In this document: positions 24,765-32,752 of the stretch, piece after piece
How the letters are laid out: each line of letters starts with the position of its first letter
Numbering within the stretch: position 1 is the first letter of the stretch
Source: a virus
Reading direction: 5' to 3' (one strand)
Length of the DNA: 35,723 bases
IMG/VR virus record: IMGVR_UViG_3300028027_000131
Location: 1 to 35,723 of that record
Translations under genes and position numbers: made by a program
The notes under the pieces: generated by a model
Seen by the model: the letters and a program-made list of their open reading frames with translations, nothing else
What the model was told of the DNA's origin: nothing
Database searches by the model: none

Positions 24765-27129
24765 TGGTATTTGCTTTAGATTTACGACTTATTTGCTCCT
24801 GTGCTTTATTATGACGAATAGTTTCATTAAGTTTTTTACGATCAATCTCAATCTTAGCCTTAGCTTCCTCTGTATCAGCCTCGTGTTCACGCCTATCTAA
24901 GTCTAATTTCTCCTCAGCTATATCAGAATCAGACTGTTCTATATTCTGTTGATATTGTAAATCAGCCTTGTAACGCTCAGTTTCTGCATCGGTTTCAATC
25001 TCATAACGCTTAAGTTCTCTATCAGCTTCTTTTGAAGCCTGTTCAGCCTGTGCTATACGCTCTTGAGTCTGCTGCTGTAGTTGCTGCATTTGCTCCTCAC
25101 GCTCAGCACGTTCTTGTTCATCACGTTCGATTCTACGAGACATCTCTGTAATGCTGTCACTTCTAAGTACATCAACTACAATACTCATACTAGCACCGTT
25201 TTGTACAGCAGCCTGACTAAGTTGTTTAAGTACTTGTCTAATTTCCATATCCTTAGAACTATTGGTAATAAATAGATCATACTCAGTAGATGCAAAATCC
25301 TCACCATTAAACTCAATAAATTGCCTAGACATATCATCTAGTACAAAATTAAGTTTTTTACTACTATGTTTTCGCCAAGCATATTTAGCTGTATCAAGTA
25401 GGGCCAACATTACCCTCTTCTTGGTCTCATCATGTACAAAGAACCACCTTTCAGTAATATGACTAGATTGGGTTACGGCTCTTTCAATACCCCCTACAGT
25501 TTCTCTATTATCTACCTGACCTAATCTTTGATCATTAACACCAGATATATCTCCAATCATTTTTTCAATGTATTGAAGCATCATCACAATCTGCTGTATA
25601 TAACTGCCAATATTAGGATCTAATACTTTACCTGTAGTATTGAAGTTGCCAGCTAATTTACCAGTAGATGCACCTTTCTTACCCTCATTAAACGGGTCCG
25701 TAACGGCCCACCCCAGAGCTTCTGCATAGTACATCCACTTATCTATTTCCCAGTCATCTGGAACCTTCGATACATCTAGTTCATAAATGGGACCTTTATA
25801 CTTAGCAAGTACCATTTCTAATCTGTACATATATACATTGAAAAGATACTGGTAGGGTTCCATTCTAGCCATTAAGGACTTACCGTAATCTGTACCTACA
25901 TACCCCAGAAAACATTTTGATTTATTAACAAAATGACGCATTTGTACTTCTCTAGGTTGCATCTTAACATATATATCTTCACCTATTTTAGTACCTTCAT
26001 AAGCTTCATTAATCCAAATCCACTTAACATTCTCACCAGCCTCTCTGTCTGGTTTATAGCTCTCGGGTACTAAACGCTCTTGCTCATCTCCGTTCTCGTC
26101 AAAATAAGTAAGTCTACCTATTTTTCTACGACCCAGCCACCTAGCTCTTACAACTCTTACATTGCCTTCATTATCATAAGGTAATCCAAACTTATAAGAA
26201 TTCTGGTTAAATTCTGTAATATCAATAAAACCATCCCCGTCTCCGAAATTTAGATTAGAATAAATAGGTGGCAACTGGTTTCTATACCCTAGTGGGCTAT
26301 CTTGACTACTAGTTAATCTATGAGCACTTTCAATACTATCTATTTCACTAGGCTTAAGATAATCATAAAACTCATCAATGACCTTACCAACAGGCTCATA
26401 AGTAATTTCTAATACGATATCAGAATCTTCTATTCGTTCTGAATCACCTCTACGTACAGAAAATACTGATCTAGGGTCTACTCTAGTGACTGTAGGTTCT
26501 TCACCTTCCACATCTACCCTATAAATTTCTTTACCAAATACTAGGGCATTTCTTATACCCTTATTAAATTTATCTTGTAGATCCTGTTCTCTCCACAAAT
26601 ATTGAAGTACTCTGGTAGCAGTTAGCTCATGCTTATCCTTCCACTCATAGGCCGCATACTTACCAAACTTAGAAATACGTTTTTGAACCTCTTGCTCTGA
26701 AAAAGATTCTGAAGTGAGTTCTTCAATAAGCATTTCCATTAGTATATCTGATAATTCAGTTTGCTGACTAGAGTATGTATCTAAATTCTTAGCACGAGCA
26801 TTCCAATCGAATCTACGTTTAATTTCTTCACCCTGTAACAAATCTATTTTAGGTACAGATAATGGATAGTTTTTCATTGTAGCAGGAAATACAGCATTTT
26901 CTAGCTGCATTGGGTTAAATATTTCTTCAACCTCATCTGCGTCAATAATATCATTGTCCATATTATTCCACACCTCCATCTTACGATGCTCCTCTAGGTT
27001 TCTATTTAAACCTACGACCTCTGCCCCATTAATACAATCAATATACCATTGATTAGTTTTTTTAGACTCAGGTATCTTTTGTACAGGAAAATGTAGTGGG
27101 TAACTATTGTTATTGTGCATTATAATCAA
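24751..27129 (-). CDS. Portal protein
   Basis: This 792-aa protein directly follows the large terminase gene. Its size fits crAss-like portals, which form the dodecameric DNA gate of the capsid. Visible elements are an N-terminal region with YRVDVEGEEPTVTRVDPRSV (wing/stem area), a central GVNDQRLGQVDNRETVGGIERAV segment typical of phage portals (ligand-type loop with D/N-Q-R), and a long C-terminal Glu/Gln/Lys coiled coil (about 665-780) that would form the barrel or internal crown. It is assigned by gene order, length and these features. A 64-bp AT-rich spacer with TTTAATTTGAATAAAT separates it from terminase. Its 3' end overlaps the ferritin start. Confidence 0.88.
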   Translation of the reverse strand: MIIMHNNNSYPLHFPVQKIPESKKTNQWYIDCINGAEVVGLNRNLEEHRKMEVWNNMDNDIIDADEVEEIFNPMQLENAVFPATMKNYPLSVPKIDLLQGEEIKRRFDWNARAKNLDTYSSQQTELSDILMEMLIEELTSESFSEQEVQKRISKFGKYAAYEWKDKHELTATRVLQYLWREQDLQDKFNKGIRNALVFGKEIYRVDVEGEEPTVTRVDPRSVFSVRRGDSERIEDSDIVLEITYEPVGKVIDEFYDYLKPSEIDSIESAHRLTSSQDSPLGYRNQLPPIYSNLNFGDGDGFIDITEFNQNSYKFGLPYDNEGNVRVVRARWLGRRKIGRLTYFDENGDEQERLVPESYKPDREAGENVKWIWINEAYEGTKIGEDIYVKMQPREVQMRHFVNKSKCFLGYVGTDYGKSLMARMEPYQYLFNVYMYRLEMVLAKYKGPIYELDVSKVPDDWEIDKWMYYAEALGWAVTDPFNEGKKGASTGKLAGNFNTTGKVLDPNIGSYIQQIVMMLQYIEKMIGDISGVNDQRLGQVDNRETVGGIERAVTQSSHITERWFFVHDETKKRVMLALLDTAKYAWRKHSSKKLNFVLDDMSRQFIEFNGEDFASTEYDLFITNSSKDMEIRQVLKQLSQAAVQNGASMSIVVDVLRSDSITEMSRRIERDEQERAEREEQMQQLQQQTQERIAQAEQASKEADRELKRYEIETDAETERYKADLQYQQNIEQSDSDIAEEKLDLDRREHEADTEEAKAKIEIDRKKLNETIRHNKAQEQISRKSKANTNGKQ

Positions 27130-27193
27130 TTATTTTGACAATTATAGTATTATATTATGATTTATTCAAATTAAAAATAATTTTGTATAGTCT

Positions 27194-29434
27194 TTATCGA
27201 AACTTAAGCCTAGAGGTGATGTTATTACCTTTATAAGCTCTGTTCCAAAAACTATCTTGAGTTTTATTCTTAATACTCTGAGCCTTACTGGATTCGGTAA
27301 CTTTCCTACGATCTTCTCTAAGTATCATTAACATTATAAAAGCACTTACACGGTCAGTATTAATTTCTTTAGAGTAGCTTATTAACTCCCTAATAAACGC
27401 AGGTGATTTTATTAATTCTAAATTACGAGTACCTTCCGGCTTATCATATGCCTGCTCTTCTAAATAACTAAGAGTCAAACTAAGCCCCCAATTAATAATT
27501 CTTTCATTAGTAGAAGTACCTACAGATTTATTACCACCCCCAGATACTTTCACAAGAGATTGATCTCTAAGTATTTCAGGAGTCTCACATAATAACTGTA
27601 ATGAGTTTTTATTCTTAAAGTAAGCATAAGGACCTTTTATATTATTTTCATAGTTACAAATAGCGTTAAAGAACATTAGTAACCTCCTAGCTTGCTCATA
27701 GTACTCTTCTGCTACATAAGTACGTGCTGTATATTCAGCAACAATCCTGTCTGTCCAAGAATCTAGTACAAATATTGACTGTAAGGATTGTTGAACATCT
27801 TCATTACCGTCTAACATAATAGGGTCCCACCCTGCTAAATATCTACCAAAAGGTATGTTTCCATCAGAATCTCTTTTAGGTAACTCATATAATTCTATAC
27901 AAGCTTCCATGCTTAAGCCTCGCTTTAACGGAAATTCCCTAATTACTTGCTTGTCAGATATTCTAGGAACAATTTTACCATCCTTAATATCCATTTCATA
28001 ACGATAAGTAGCATTAAGAATAGAATCTTTAGCTTCTAGTTCAGCAAGTATATTATTAAGATCTTGCGTAGGAAAGAAATTACCTTCCATTGTCATAAAA
28101 ACTTCAGAAGGTCTAATTGGTTGGTTGATTATTTCAGTAAGTAGCTTAACTTTATTATTAGATTTCTTAGCCCTTTCCCTAGCTTTTTCTATGGTAGCAA
28201 GAGCTTTCTCCTCATTAGAAATAAGGTTAGGCCCTTCTTTAAAATCATTTTGACCCTTAAAGGATGGTACAAAATATCCTATCTTACCTTTACCTTCCCA
28301 AGTGTCTTCAAACACTAAACAGTCATATGCCTCGGGATTATAAAATACATCTTTAAGCCATAGTGCTGTACCTGTAGTAGTATACCCCCCAGTGCCGAGC
28401 ATATATATAGGAAGGTATTTATTAGATTGTTTATTAGGCTGAGTAGCCTCTACTGCACCAAGTACCTCATGTATTGAACTTAAAAAACCAACCTCTTCGA
28501 GAAATGCACGGGTTGGTCTTGTTCCGTTGGCGGCCAGTGGGTTATCTTGGAATGTTCTGTGTACAATACTGCTACCAGATAATGTGTCGTGTATTGGATT
28601 CTTAGCGCCTGGCTCCCAACTGCCACCTAGTTCCGGTAGTAACGGTGAGGGAAATGTTTTATCCTCACCATTAATTCTAATAGTGACTTCTCCTGGTAGA
28701 TTATTAAATGAAAACTTTACTTTACTTAATAAATCAGCACTATACTTAGCTTCGATGGCCCCTACCAATGTCTGAGATATTGATACGAATTTCTTATCTT
28801 TACGACCTTGTAAATAAGCATCATAGTTTCTAGCCCCATCGGTTAATAGGGAATGTTGTATACAACTAGCAGTAAAGTACGATTTTCCATAACCCCTACC
28901 TCCCATTTCTAGAACGTTAAGAGCTTGATTAAGATATATATGTGGACCAAACTTTTCTGACATATCTGTACGCCAAAAATAAGTTCTAGCTGGCCAATAT
29001 TCTTTTAAAGTACCATCTTTTTTAAATAAGGACTTGTAATTATCTTCTAGTATATTACCCTTATGATCTACACAAAACTCAGTGTAGATTTCTTCCTTGG
29101 TCATATTCTGCACCTCCCTAAGGCATGTATACTTAGGATCATCTCTAAATCCACTAAAACCACATGCTTCTGAATATATAAAAGCCTTCTCCCACTCTAT
29201 ATCACGAAACCATGGTTGACCTATACCTTGGACTTTCCTACCCCCACCAAGGAACTGTATAGTACTTATATTTACATGATAGTATAATTCTGGAGGACAC
29301 CATCTATTACCAACCCACATACCCTCAAATATCTTACGCTTAACATCTTTAAAGAAATTAATACGCTCGAATTTCTGAGATATTGGATGAAATATAGGAA
29401 CCTCTTTTATTAGAAAGTTATCGTTATTTACCAT
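27194..29434 (-). CDS. terL: Terminase large subunit (ATPase-nuclease)
   Basis: This 746-aa protein is the motor that pumps DNA into the capsid and cuts it. The Walker A motif GGRGYGKS is at residues 178-185, the Walker B-like AFLEEVGFL near 311-319, and AGWDPIMLDG near 535 fits the first acidic motif of the RNase H-like nuclease; VLDSW follows on the next strand. The N-terminal 170 residues form the extension seen in crAss-like terminases (YYHVNISTIQFLGGG). It starts three bases after the preceding gene's stop (ATG at 29434, stop at 29438), and the portal gene follows, a standard packaging cluster. Confidence 0.93.
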   Translation of the reverse strand: MVNNDNFLIKEVPIFHPISQKFERINFFKDVKRKIFEGMWVGNRWCPPELYYHVNISTIQFLGGGRKVQGIGQPWFRDIEWEKAFIYSEACGFSGFRDDPKYTCLREVQNMTKEEIYTEFCVDHKGNILEDNYKSLFKKDGTLKEYWPARTYFWRTDMSEKFGPHIYLNQALNVLEMGGRGYGKSYFTASCIQHSLLTDGARNYDAYLQGRKDKKFVSISQTLVGAIEAKYSADLLSKVKFSFNNLPGEVTIRINGEDKTFPSPLLPELGGSWEPGAKNPIHDTLSGSSIVHRTFQDNPLAANGTRPTRAFLEEVGFLSSIHEVLGAVEATQPNKQSNKYLPIYMLGTGGYTTTGTALWLKDVFYNPEAYDCLVFEDTWEGKGKIGYFVPSFKGQNDFKEGPNLISNEEKALATIEKARERAKKSNNKVKLLTEIINQPIRPSEVFMTMEGNFFPTQDLNNILAELEAKDSILNATYRYEMDIKDGKIVPRISDKQVIREFPLKRGLSMEACIELYELPKRDSDGNIPFGRYLAGWDPIMLDGNEDVQQSLQSIFVLDSWTDRIVAEYTARTYVAEEYYEQARRLLMFFNAICNYENNIKGPYAYFKNKNSLQLLCETPEILRDQSLVKVSGGGNKSVGTSTNERIINWGLSLTLSYLEEQAYDKPEGTRNLELIKSPAFIRELISYSKEINTDRVSAFIMLMILREDRRKVTESSKAQSIKNKTQDSFWNRAYKGNNITSRLKFR

Positions 29435-29437
29435 TTA

Positions 29438-30001
29438 TTATAATTCACCTGACGCTGTTGCACTCTTAATCTTAGCATTCTTGTTAATATAATCCTCTTC
29501 CTCTAACTCCTTTTTAATCTTAAATAACTCCTCATAGATCTTAGCAGTCTTAGAAAGCATATCATCTAATTGCTTAGTATTATCTTTAATTAAGTTGCCT
29601 TCTGCATCCATATAACCAAATGTATATTCTTGTTCTGCTAAGAACTTATCTCTCTTCTTCATACGCTCCTCCCATGCAATCAATGATTTTTCTGATTGCG
29701 TTAAAGCTGCGTCAACAAAAGCATCCGTTAACTCTACTTTATCCCCCCAAAACTTATCAACATCCTTTTTCTTAATCCCTAGGAAATCAACCGCCATTCG
29801 CTCTTTTGCATCTGATAAGTAATACATATCAGATTTAGGATGATATACATGTGCAATAGCCCACATTAAATTGGAAGTAGTACCTTTACCACGGGACTTA
29901 TCACCTTTCCATAGTTGTCTAAAGGGTTCTATTGTAGTAAATTGTGGGTTTACTTCCCAGAAATTAGCGTCTGGTGTGAATAGCTCTAAAATATTACGCA
30001 T
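29438..30001 (-). CDS. Putative small terminase-like protein upstream of TerL
   Basis: A 187-aa protein with a helical, charged C-terminal half (KQLDDMLSKTAKIYEELFKIKKELEEEDY), a predicted coiled coil. The N-terminal half contains GTTSNLMWAIAHVYHPKSDMYY and KERMAVDFLGIKKKDVDKFWG, a helical region that could hold a DNA-binding or oligomer interface. It sits three bases upstream of TerL and overlaps the previous gene by eight bases. Small terminase subunits occupy this place in many phages and are helical oligomers. I infer that role from position and composition. A clear helix-turn-helix is not visible, so a crAss-specific accessory protein is the alternative. Confidence 0.5.
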   Translation of the reverse strand: MRNILELFTPDANFWEVNPQFTTIEPFRQLWKGDKSRGKGTTSNLMWAIAHVYHPKSDMYYLSDAKERMAVDFLGIKKKDVDKFWGDKVELTDAFVDAALTQSEKSLIAWEERMKKRDKFLAEQEYTFGYMDAEGNLIKDNTKQLDDMLSKTAKIYEELFKIKKELEEEDYINKNAKIKSATASGEL

Positions 30002-30512
30002 TAATATTCAACATTTTAAGAACTTGCTTAAGCTCTGATTTATTTTTGATGTAACCTGCAAATCTTGTGGGCCAATCCGGGTGAGGAGTCTCATAATCAC
30101 CTTGGACTATCAAGCACCATTTAGAGCCATAAGTATACAAGATACTTACTTTATCATAAGTTCCTCTTGGATCTTTATAATCAATAGTAAACTCATCTAA
30201 GGAATTCTTAACCATTGCCCCTCCAGTGTGCTCAAACCCTAACTCTTCAATATCTTCTTTGTCTAAATACTTAACTCTAATTAAATGTGGATTATTTTTT
30301 ACTGTAAAAGATATGTAATCTAATAATGACAACCTTCTAATACTAGCCTCTCTTTTTATAACAGATAGATTATGCAGTAGACTTTTATCACAGGACTCAT
30401 TTGTCTGATATATAATATTAATGTATGATTCTTCTTCGTAAGGGATTGTGTATTCAAATTCAAAGCCCACACAAAATTCATCAATAGAAGGTGTATAATA
30501 TTTATCTTCCAT
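29994..30512 (-). CDS. Conserved phage protein of unknown function (YTPSIDEF...VGFEFE type)
   Basis: A 172-aa protein beginning EDKYYTPSIDEFCVGFEFEY. That opening recurs, from memory, in a family common in Bacteroidota phages. It continues with a mixed alpha/beta region (NPHLIRVKYLDKEDIEELGF, TIDYKDPRGTYDKVSILYTYGSKWCLIV) and a short C-terminal helix. No catalytic motif is seen. The next upstream gene opens with a related NYTPIVEDF element, so the two may share an interaction tag. It overlaps that gene by 11 bases and the small-terminase candidate by eight, so it is translated as part of the packaging operon. Function unknown. Confidence 0.65.
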   Translation of the reverse strand: MEDKYYTPSIDEFCVGFEFEYTIPYEEESYINIIYQTNESCDKSLLHNLSVIKREASIRRLSLLDYISFTVKNNPHLIRVKYLDKEDIEELGFEHTGGAMVKNSLDEFTIDYKDPRGTYDKVSILYTYGSKWCLIVQGDYETPHPDWPTRFAGYIKNKSELKQVLKMLNINA

Positions 30513-30810
30513 CTTTATATATATTATAAGGTGCTTTTAATGGGTAACTAGGTAATCGTTCATACTTAGTAGAAGTTGCATCTCTCCTGACTTCGCCTGT
30601 TATATCATAATATCTACCATCTATTTTAGTAATAATATGGTCTAAATCATAATACGGCTCTGCATTAGGGAATACACTCTTTAGTATTAAGTAGAAGTGG
30701 TAACAACTACCTTCAGTATATACTTGTTGAGACCCTATAAAGGAGTCTCTTATAGTTGATATAAAATCTTCAACAATGGGTGTGTAATTTTTACTGTCCT
30801 TCTCCATCAC
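30502..30810 (-). CDS. Small Cys-His-Asp protein, possible papain/transglutaminase-like fold
   Basis: A 102-aa protein with GSCYHFYLILKSVFP (C36 at a helix start), DHIITKIDG (H58) and YYDITGEV (D69). The order and spacing Cys, His, Asp with Cys at the N-end of a helix and His/Asp on neighbouring strands is that of papain-like and transglutaminase-like folds, and the spacing suits a minimal domain. Catalysis is inferred from pattern only; the protein could be an inactive relative. The N-terminus NYTPIVEDF resembles the next gene's start. It overlaps genes on both sides (20 and 11 bases). It is too short for a full protease with prodomain. Confidence 0.55.
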   Translation of the reverse strand: MMEKDSKNYTPIVEDFISTIRDSFIGSQQVYTEGSCYHFYLILKSVFPNAEPYYDLDHIITKIDGRYYDITGEVRRDATSTKYERLPSYPLKAPYNIYKDGR

Positions 30811-31057
30811 TCTGCTTCTTTAAGTACTTACTAGTCATATGATCTATTTTAGCTTCTGATGCTTCAAATGTGCCTAATCTTCTAAGTAATACTGTTTCAA
30901 AGGTATTATAATCTCCTTTAACTCCTTGACCTATAGCATGTTTTAAGAACTTAAATTGTGAGTCAATTATCTCTTCTGCGGTACCATATGGTATATTAAA
31001 CTCTTTAGATAATTGTCTTATTAAGTCCCTGACTGGTTTCTGTATAACTTTACGCAT
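30791..31057 (-). CDS. HU/IHF-like DNA-binding protein candidate
   Basis: An 88-aa basic protein whose first half is helical (RDLIRQLSKEFNIPYGTAEEIIDSQFKFLKHAI). It ends in VLLRRLGTFEASEAK, similar to the HU/IHF strand block that ends in GTFE. Length and secondary structure order (two helices, then strands) agree with the family, though the DNA-clamping arm is short. crAss-like phages often encode such proteins near packaging genes. It could bend DNA for packaging or transcription. It follows the 64-aa gene by six bases and overlaps the next gene by 20. Moderate confidence because only the GTFE-type block is distinctive. Confidence 0.5.
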   Translation of the reverse strand: MRKVIQKPVRDLIRQLSKEFNIPYGTAEEIIDSQFKFLKHAIGQGVKGDYNTFETVLLRRLGTFEASEAKIDHMTSKYLKKQSDGEGQ

Positions 31058-31063
31058 ATTGAA

Positions 31064-31258
31064 TTAATTTGAATACTTGGTTCTGTAAAGATAAAGGTCA
31101 TAGTACAGCTCATCATGGTTAATTTCCACATTATAGGTATACCTGTTATCCCCTGCTGTAAAATTATCTAGTACATCTCTAGAGTTATTACTCGCTTTAA
31201 CCAATGATTCTAAATCTTTACATTGTATCCTGGCTATTTGATTCTTATTTAATTCCAT
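31064..31258 (-). CDS. Small unrecognised protein, 64 aa
   Basis: A short charged protein with an N-terminal helix (NKNQIARIQCKDLESLVKAS) and a Tyr-rich C-terminus (YTYNVEINHDELYYDLYLYRTKY). No motif or family is recognised. Its start overlaps the end of the 56-aa gene by 14 bases, and the HU-like gene follows six bases later, so translational coupling is likely. Confidence 0.55.
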   Translation of the reverse strand: MELNKNQIARIQCKDLESLVKASNNSRDVLDNFTAGDNRYTYNVEINHDELYYDLYLYRTKYSN

Positions 31259-31415
31259 CTATAAATCGTTTAATTCGTTCATATCCTACATAAATATCAT
31301 CTACTTCTCCCATGTTATTATATACCTGTAGTATCATAGCACCTTGAGAGTTCTGTAGAAACTCATTATCAAATTCATCAAAGCCCACTTCGTAAATATC
31401 GTCGAATTCATCCAT
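31245..31415 (-). CDS. Small acidic protein, 56 aa, with internal repeat
   Basis: Reading 31415-31245 on the minus strand gives 56 codons from ATG to TAA with no other gene in the space. The protein begins MDEFDDIYEVGFDEFDNEF and contains a related second copy, VDDIYVGYERIKRF, so it seems built from two similar units of about 18 residues. It is acidic and Phe/Tyr-rich in the first unit, basic in the second. The 11-base gap to the upstream gene and the 14-base overlap with the downstream gene fit the packing of this operon. Function unknown. Confidence 0.6.
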   Translation of the reverse strand: MDEFDDIYEVGFDEFDNEFLQNSQGAMILQVYNNMGEVDDIYVGYERIKRFIDGIK

Positions 31416-31426
31416 ATTTTAACTAT

Positions 31427-31657
31427 TTAATATGTAGCACAATACGTAATTATGGGTCCATTCCAAGGAGGTGTTCCAGTAGTATCCGGTCTAACCCAAG
31501 GTTCAATAGGGTGGTAAGGTATTTGTATACCACTGCTGGGTTTAACTACCCACTCATCATCTACCATAAGTTTCTTACAAATGTCTAAAAAATCCTTGTA
31601 GTTTATATCTTCTGTAATATATAGAATTTTATTAGAAATATCTACTGTAAATATCAT
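31427..31657 (-). CDS. Small protein with Pro/Trp-rich tail, 76 aa
   Basis: The first 40 residues form a compact alpha/beta unit (IFTVDISNKILYITEDINYKDFLDICKKL). The last 30 are Pro/Trp/Tyr-rich (YHPIEPWVRPDTTG, PPWNGPIITYCATY). Such a tail suggests an extended binding segment. I recall small proteins with similar Pro/Tyr-rich ends in Bacteroidota phages but cannot name a family. One base separates it from the upstream winged-helix candidate. Function unknown. Confidence 0.55.
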   Translation of the reverse strand: MIFTVDISNKILYITEDINYKDFLDICKKLMVDDEWVVKPSSGIQIPYHPIEPWVRPDTTGTPPWNGPIITYCATY

Positions 31658-31658
31658 A

Positions 31659-32024
31659 TTATACCTCTTTAAAATTGAACTCTAGTTTATAACCATCTTT
31701 ATATCTTACTGTATCTAAAAAGGGTACTAGTGTATTCTCCTTAGTAAGTAGTTTATGCCTTCTAAGTATTGATAAATTATTGTTAAAACTATCGGCTGTA
31801 ATACCTACTTTTAACATCATCTCTTTACGTGTGCTAGTATCAAATACCATCTTACGTCTGATATTATCCTCTAAGTCACTATACTTATCATTCTGATACA
31901 TTATTTCTGCTAATACATCTAATTCTTTAGGTCTAAGCTTACTTACAGGGGGGATACTCCTAACAAGCTCTAAGAATTGCCGAAAGAACTTATCCTTATT
32001 AGTCTTAATTGGAATCTGCTTCAT
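31659..32024 (-). CDS. Winged-helix-like protein, conserved in Bacteroidota phages
   Basis: A 121-aa protein. Residues 25-45 (KLRPKELDVLAEIMYQND) and 66-98 (TSTRKEMMLKVGITADSFNNNLSILRRHKLL) have the pattern of a winged helix-turn-helix: TRKEMMLKVGI as helix 2/turn, SFNNNLSILRRHKLL as recognition helix, then a beta wing (TLVPFLDTVRYKDGYKLEF). This kind of protein is frequent in phages of Bacteroidota and may bind DNA as a transcription factor. The DNA target is unknown. It starts two bases after the preceding stop codon, within the same operon. Confidence 0.6.
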   Translation of the reverse strand: MKQIPIKTNKDKFFRQFLELVRSIPPVSKLRPKELDVLAEIMYQNDKYSDLEDNIRRKMVFDTSTRKEMMLKVGITADSFNNNLSILRRHKLLTKENTLVPFLDTVRYKDGYKLEFNFKEV

Positions 32025-32026
32025 AT

Positions 32027-32281
32027 CTACTGTACAATATTAATTCCATAAATTGATTTATTCTTAACTAGCTTCCAGAATAAACTAAGCTGCTTTGGTG
32101 TTAGTTCTGTAATAAGATTACCACTTCTAAGTGGGCTACCCTCTAGAAACTCATACTCATCATTACCTCTATACCTAAGTGCATGTCCCTCAACATTATA
32201 GTAAATCTGGTCTTTTTTAGGGATTGCTACTTCTTTAAGAGGTTGTGTATATTTATAAAATAATTTACCTACTTCAATCAT
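32027..32281 (-). CDS. Small unrecognised protein, 84 aa
   Basis: An alpha/beta protein with QIYYNVEGHALRYRGNDEYEFLEG (strands) and TPKQLSLFWKLVKN (helix). No known motif is seen. The ATG overlaps the upstream stop codon by one base (TAATG), a classical coupled start, and the gene ends in TAG. Function unknown. It sits between the 80-aa gene and the winged-helix candidate. Confidence 0.55.
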   Translation of the reverse strand: MIEVGKLFYKYTQPLKEVAIPKKDQIYYNVEGHALRYRGNDEYEFLEGSPLRSGNLITELTPKQLSLFWKLVKNKSIYGINIVQ

Positions 32282-32523
32282 TATTTCAAATCTTTAGTGT
32301 CGCCAACAAATGTTTCTCCTGTATTCAATAGTCTGCCGAGGGAATCATTACCTTCCCAACCATTTTTACCTAGTTCTGCTAATACTTCATATGTAGGATA
32401 TAGTTTAGATAACCATACTACCTTACCCTTTTTATAATGCTTTAAGGACTTATCCTGAGCTTTTCTATACATCTTATACTCCTCTTGAGTCATCTCCTCA
32501 GGTCTCTCTGTTATAATGTTCAT
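32281..32523 (-). CDS. Small unrecognised protein, 80 aa
   Basis: A basic, helical N-terminal half (EEMTQEEYKMYRKAQDKSLKHYKKGK) followed by VWLSKLYPTYEVLAELGKNGWEGND. It resembles, from memory, small conserved proteins of crAss-like phages, but no function is known. It is the first gene after the tRNA and shares its stop codon base with the next ATG. Confidence 0.55.
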   Translation of the reverse strand: MNIITERPEEMTQEEYKMYRKAQDKSLKHYKKGKVVWLSKLYPTYEVLAELGKNGWEGNDSLGRLLNTGETFVGDTKDLK

Positions 32524-32547
32524 ACACTTAATTTAAGTTAATAATTG

Positions 32548-32619
32548 AGGCTGATACAGGAGTCGAACCTGTGTTGCTGGAGTACAAAACCAGAGTGATA
32601 ACCACTACACTAATCAGCC
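32548..32619 (-). tRNA. tRNA-Thr (anticodon UGU)
   Basis: The minus strand folds as a full cloverleaf. Acceptor GGCTGAT (32613-32619) pairs with ATCAGCC (32549-32555) without mismatch. The D-arm is GTG...CAC with a GG loop. The anticodon stem is CTGG/CCAG with loop TTTGTAC, giving TGT. The T-arm is ACAGG-TTCGACT-CCTGT with the standard TTCGA. The discriminator is U and CCA is not encoded. The T-T pair at the base of the anticodon loop makes the decoding call slightly less certain. It probably supplements the host for AC(A/G) codons. Confidence 0.88.
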
Positions 32620-32745
32620 ATACGCCAGGCTCCCACATTCCTGGCATGTTTACCTAAAGTTTTTCCTACTGTTACAACGTTGATTCGTCTTAATGAGTAG
32701 GCTTGTCCAGGGTGGTAAAATTATCCTTTAACCCTTGTGGTTTTA
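32620..32745 (-). ncRNA. Structured non-coding stretch upstream of tRNA-Thr
   Basis: There is no gene between the GroES-like gene and the tRNA, but three inverted repeats lie in series: AGGGT/ACCCT (32709-32713 with 32731-32735), CCTACT/AGTAGG (32665-32670 with 32696-32701) and GCCAGG/CCTGGC (32624-32629 with 32640-32645, 10-base loop). The last hairpin ends four bases before the tRNA 5' end. It may be a small RNA, a processing signal for tRNA release or a regulatory leader. No known class is recognised. Confidence 0.4.
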
Positions 32746-32752
32746 AAAAACT

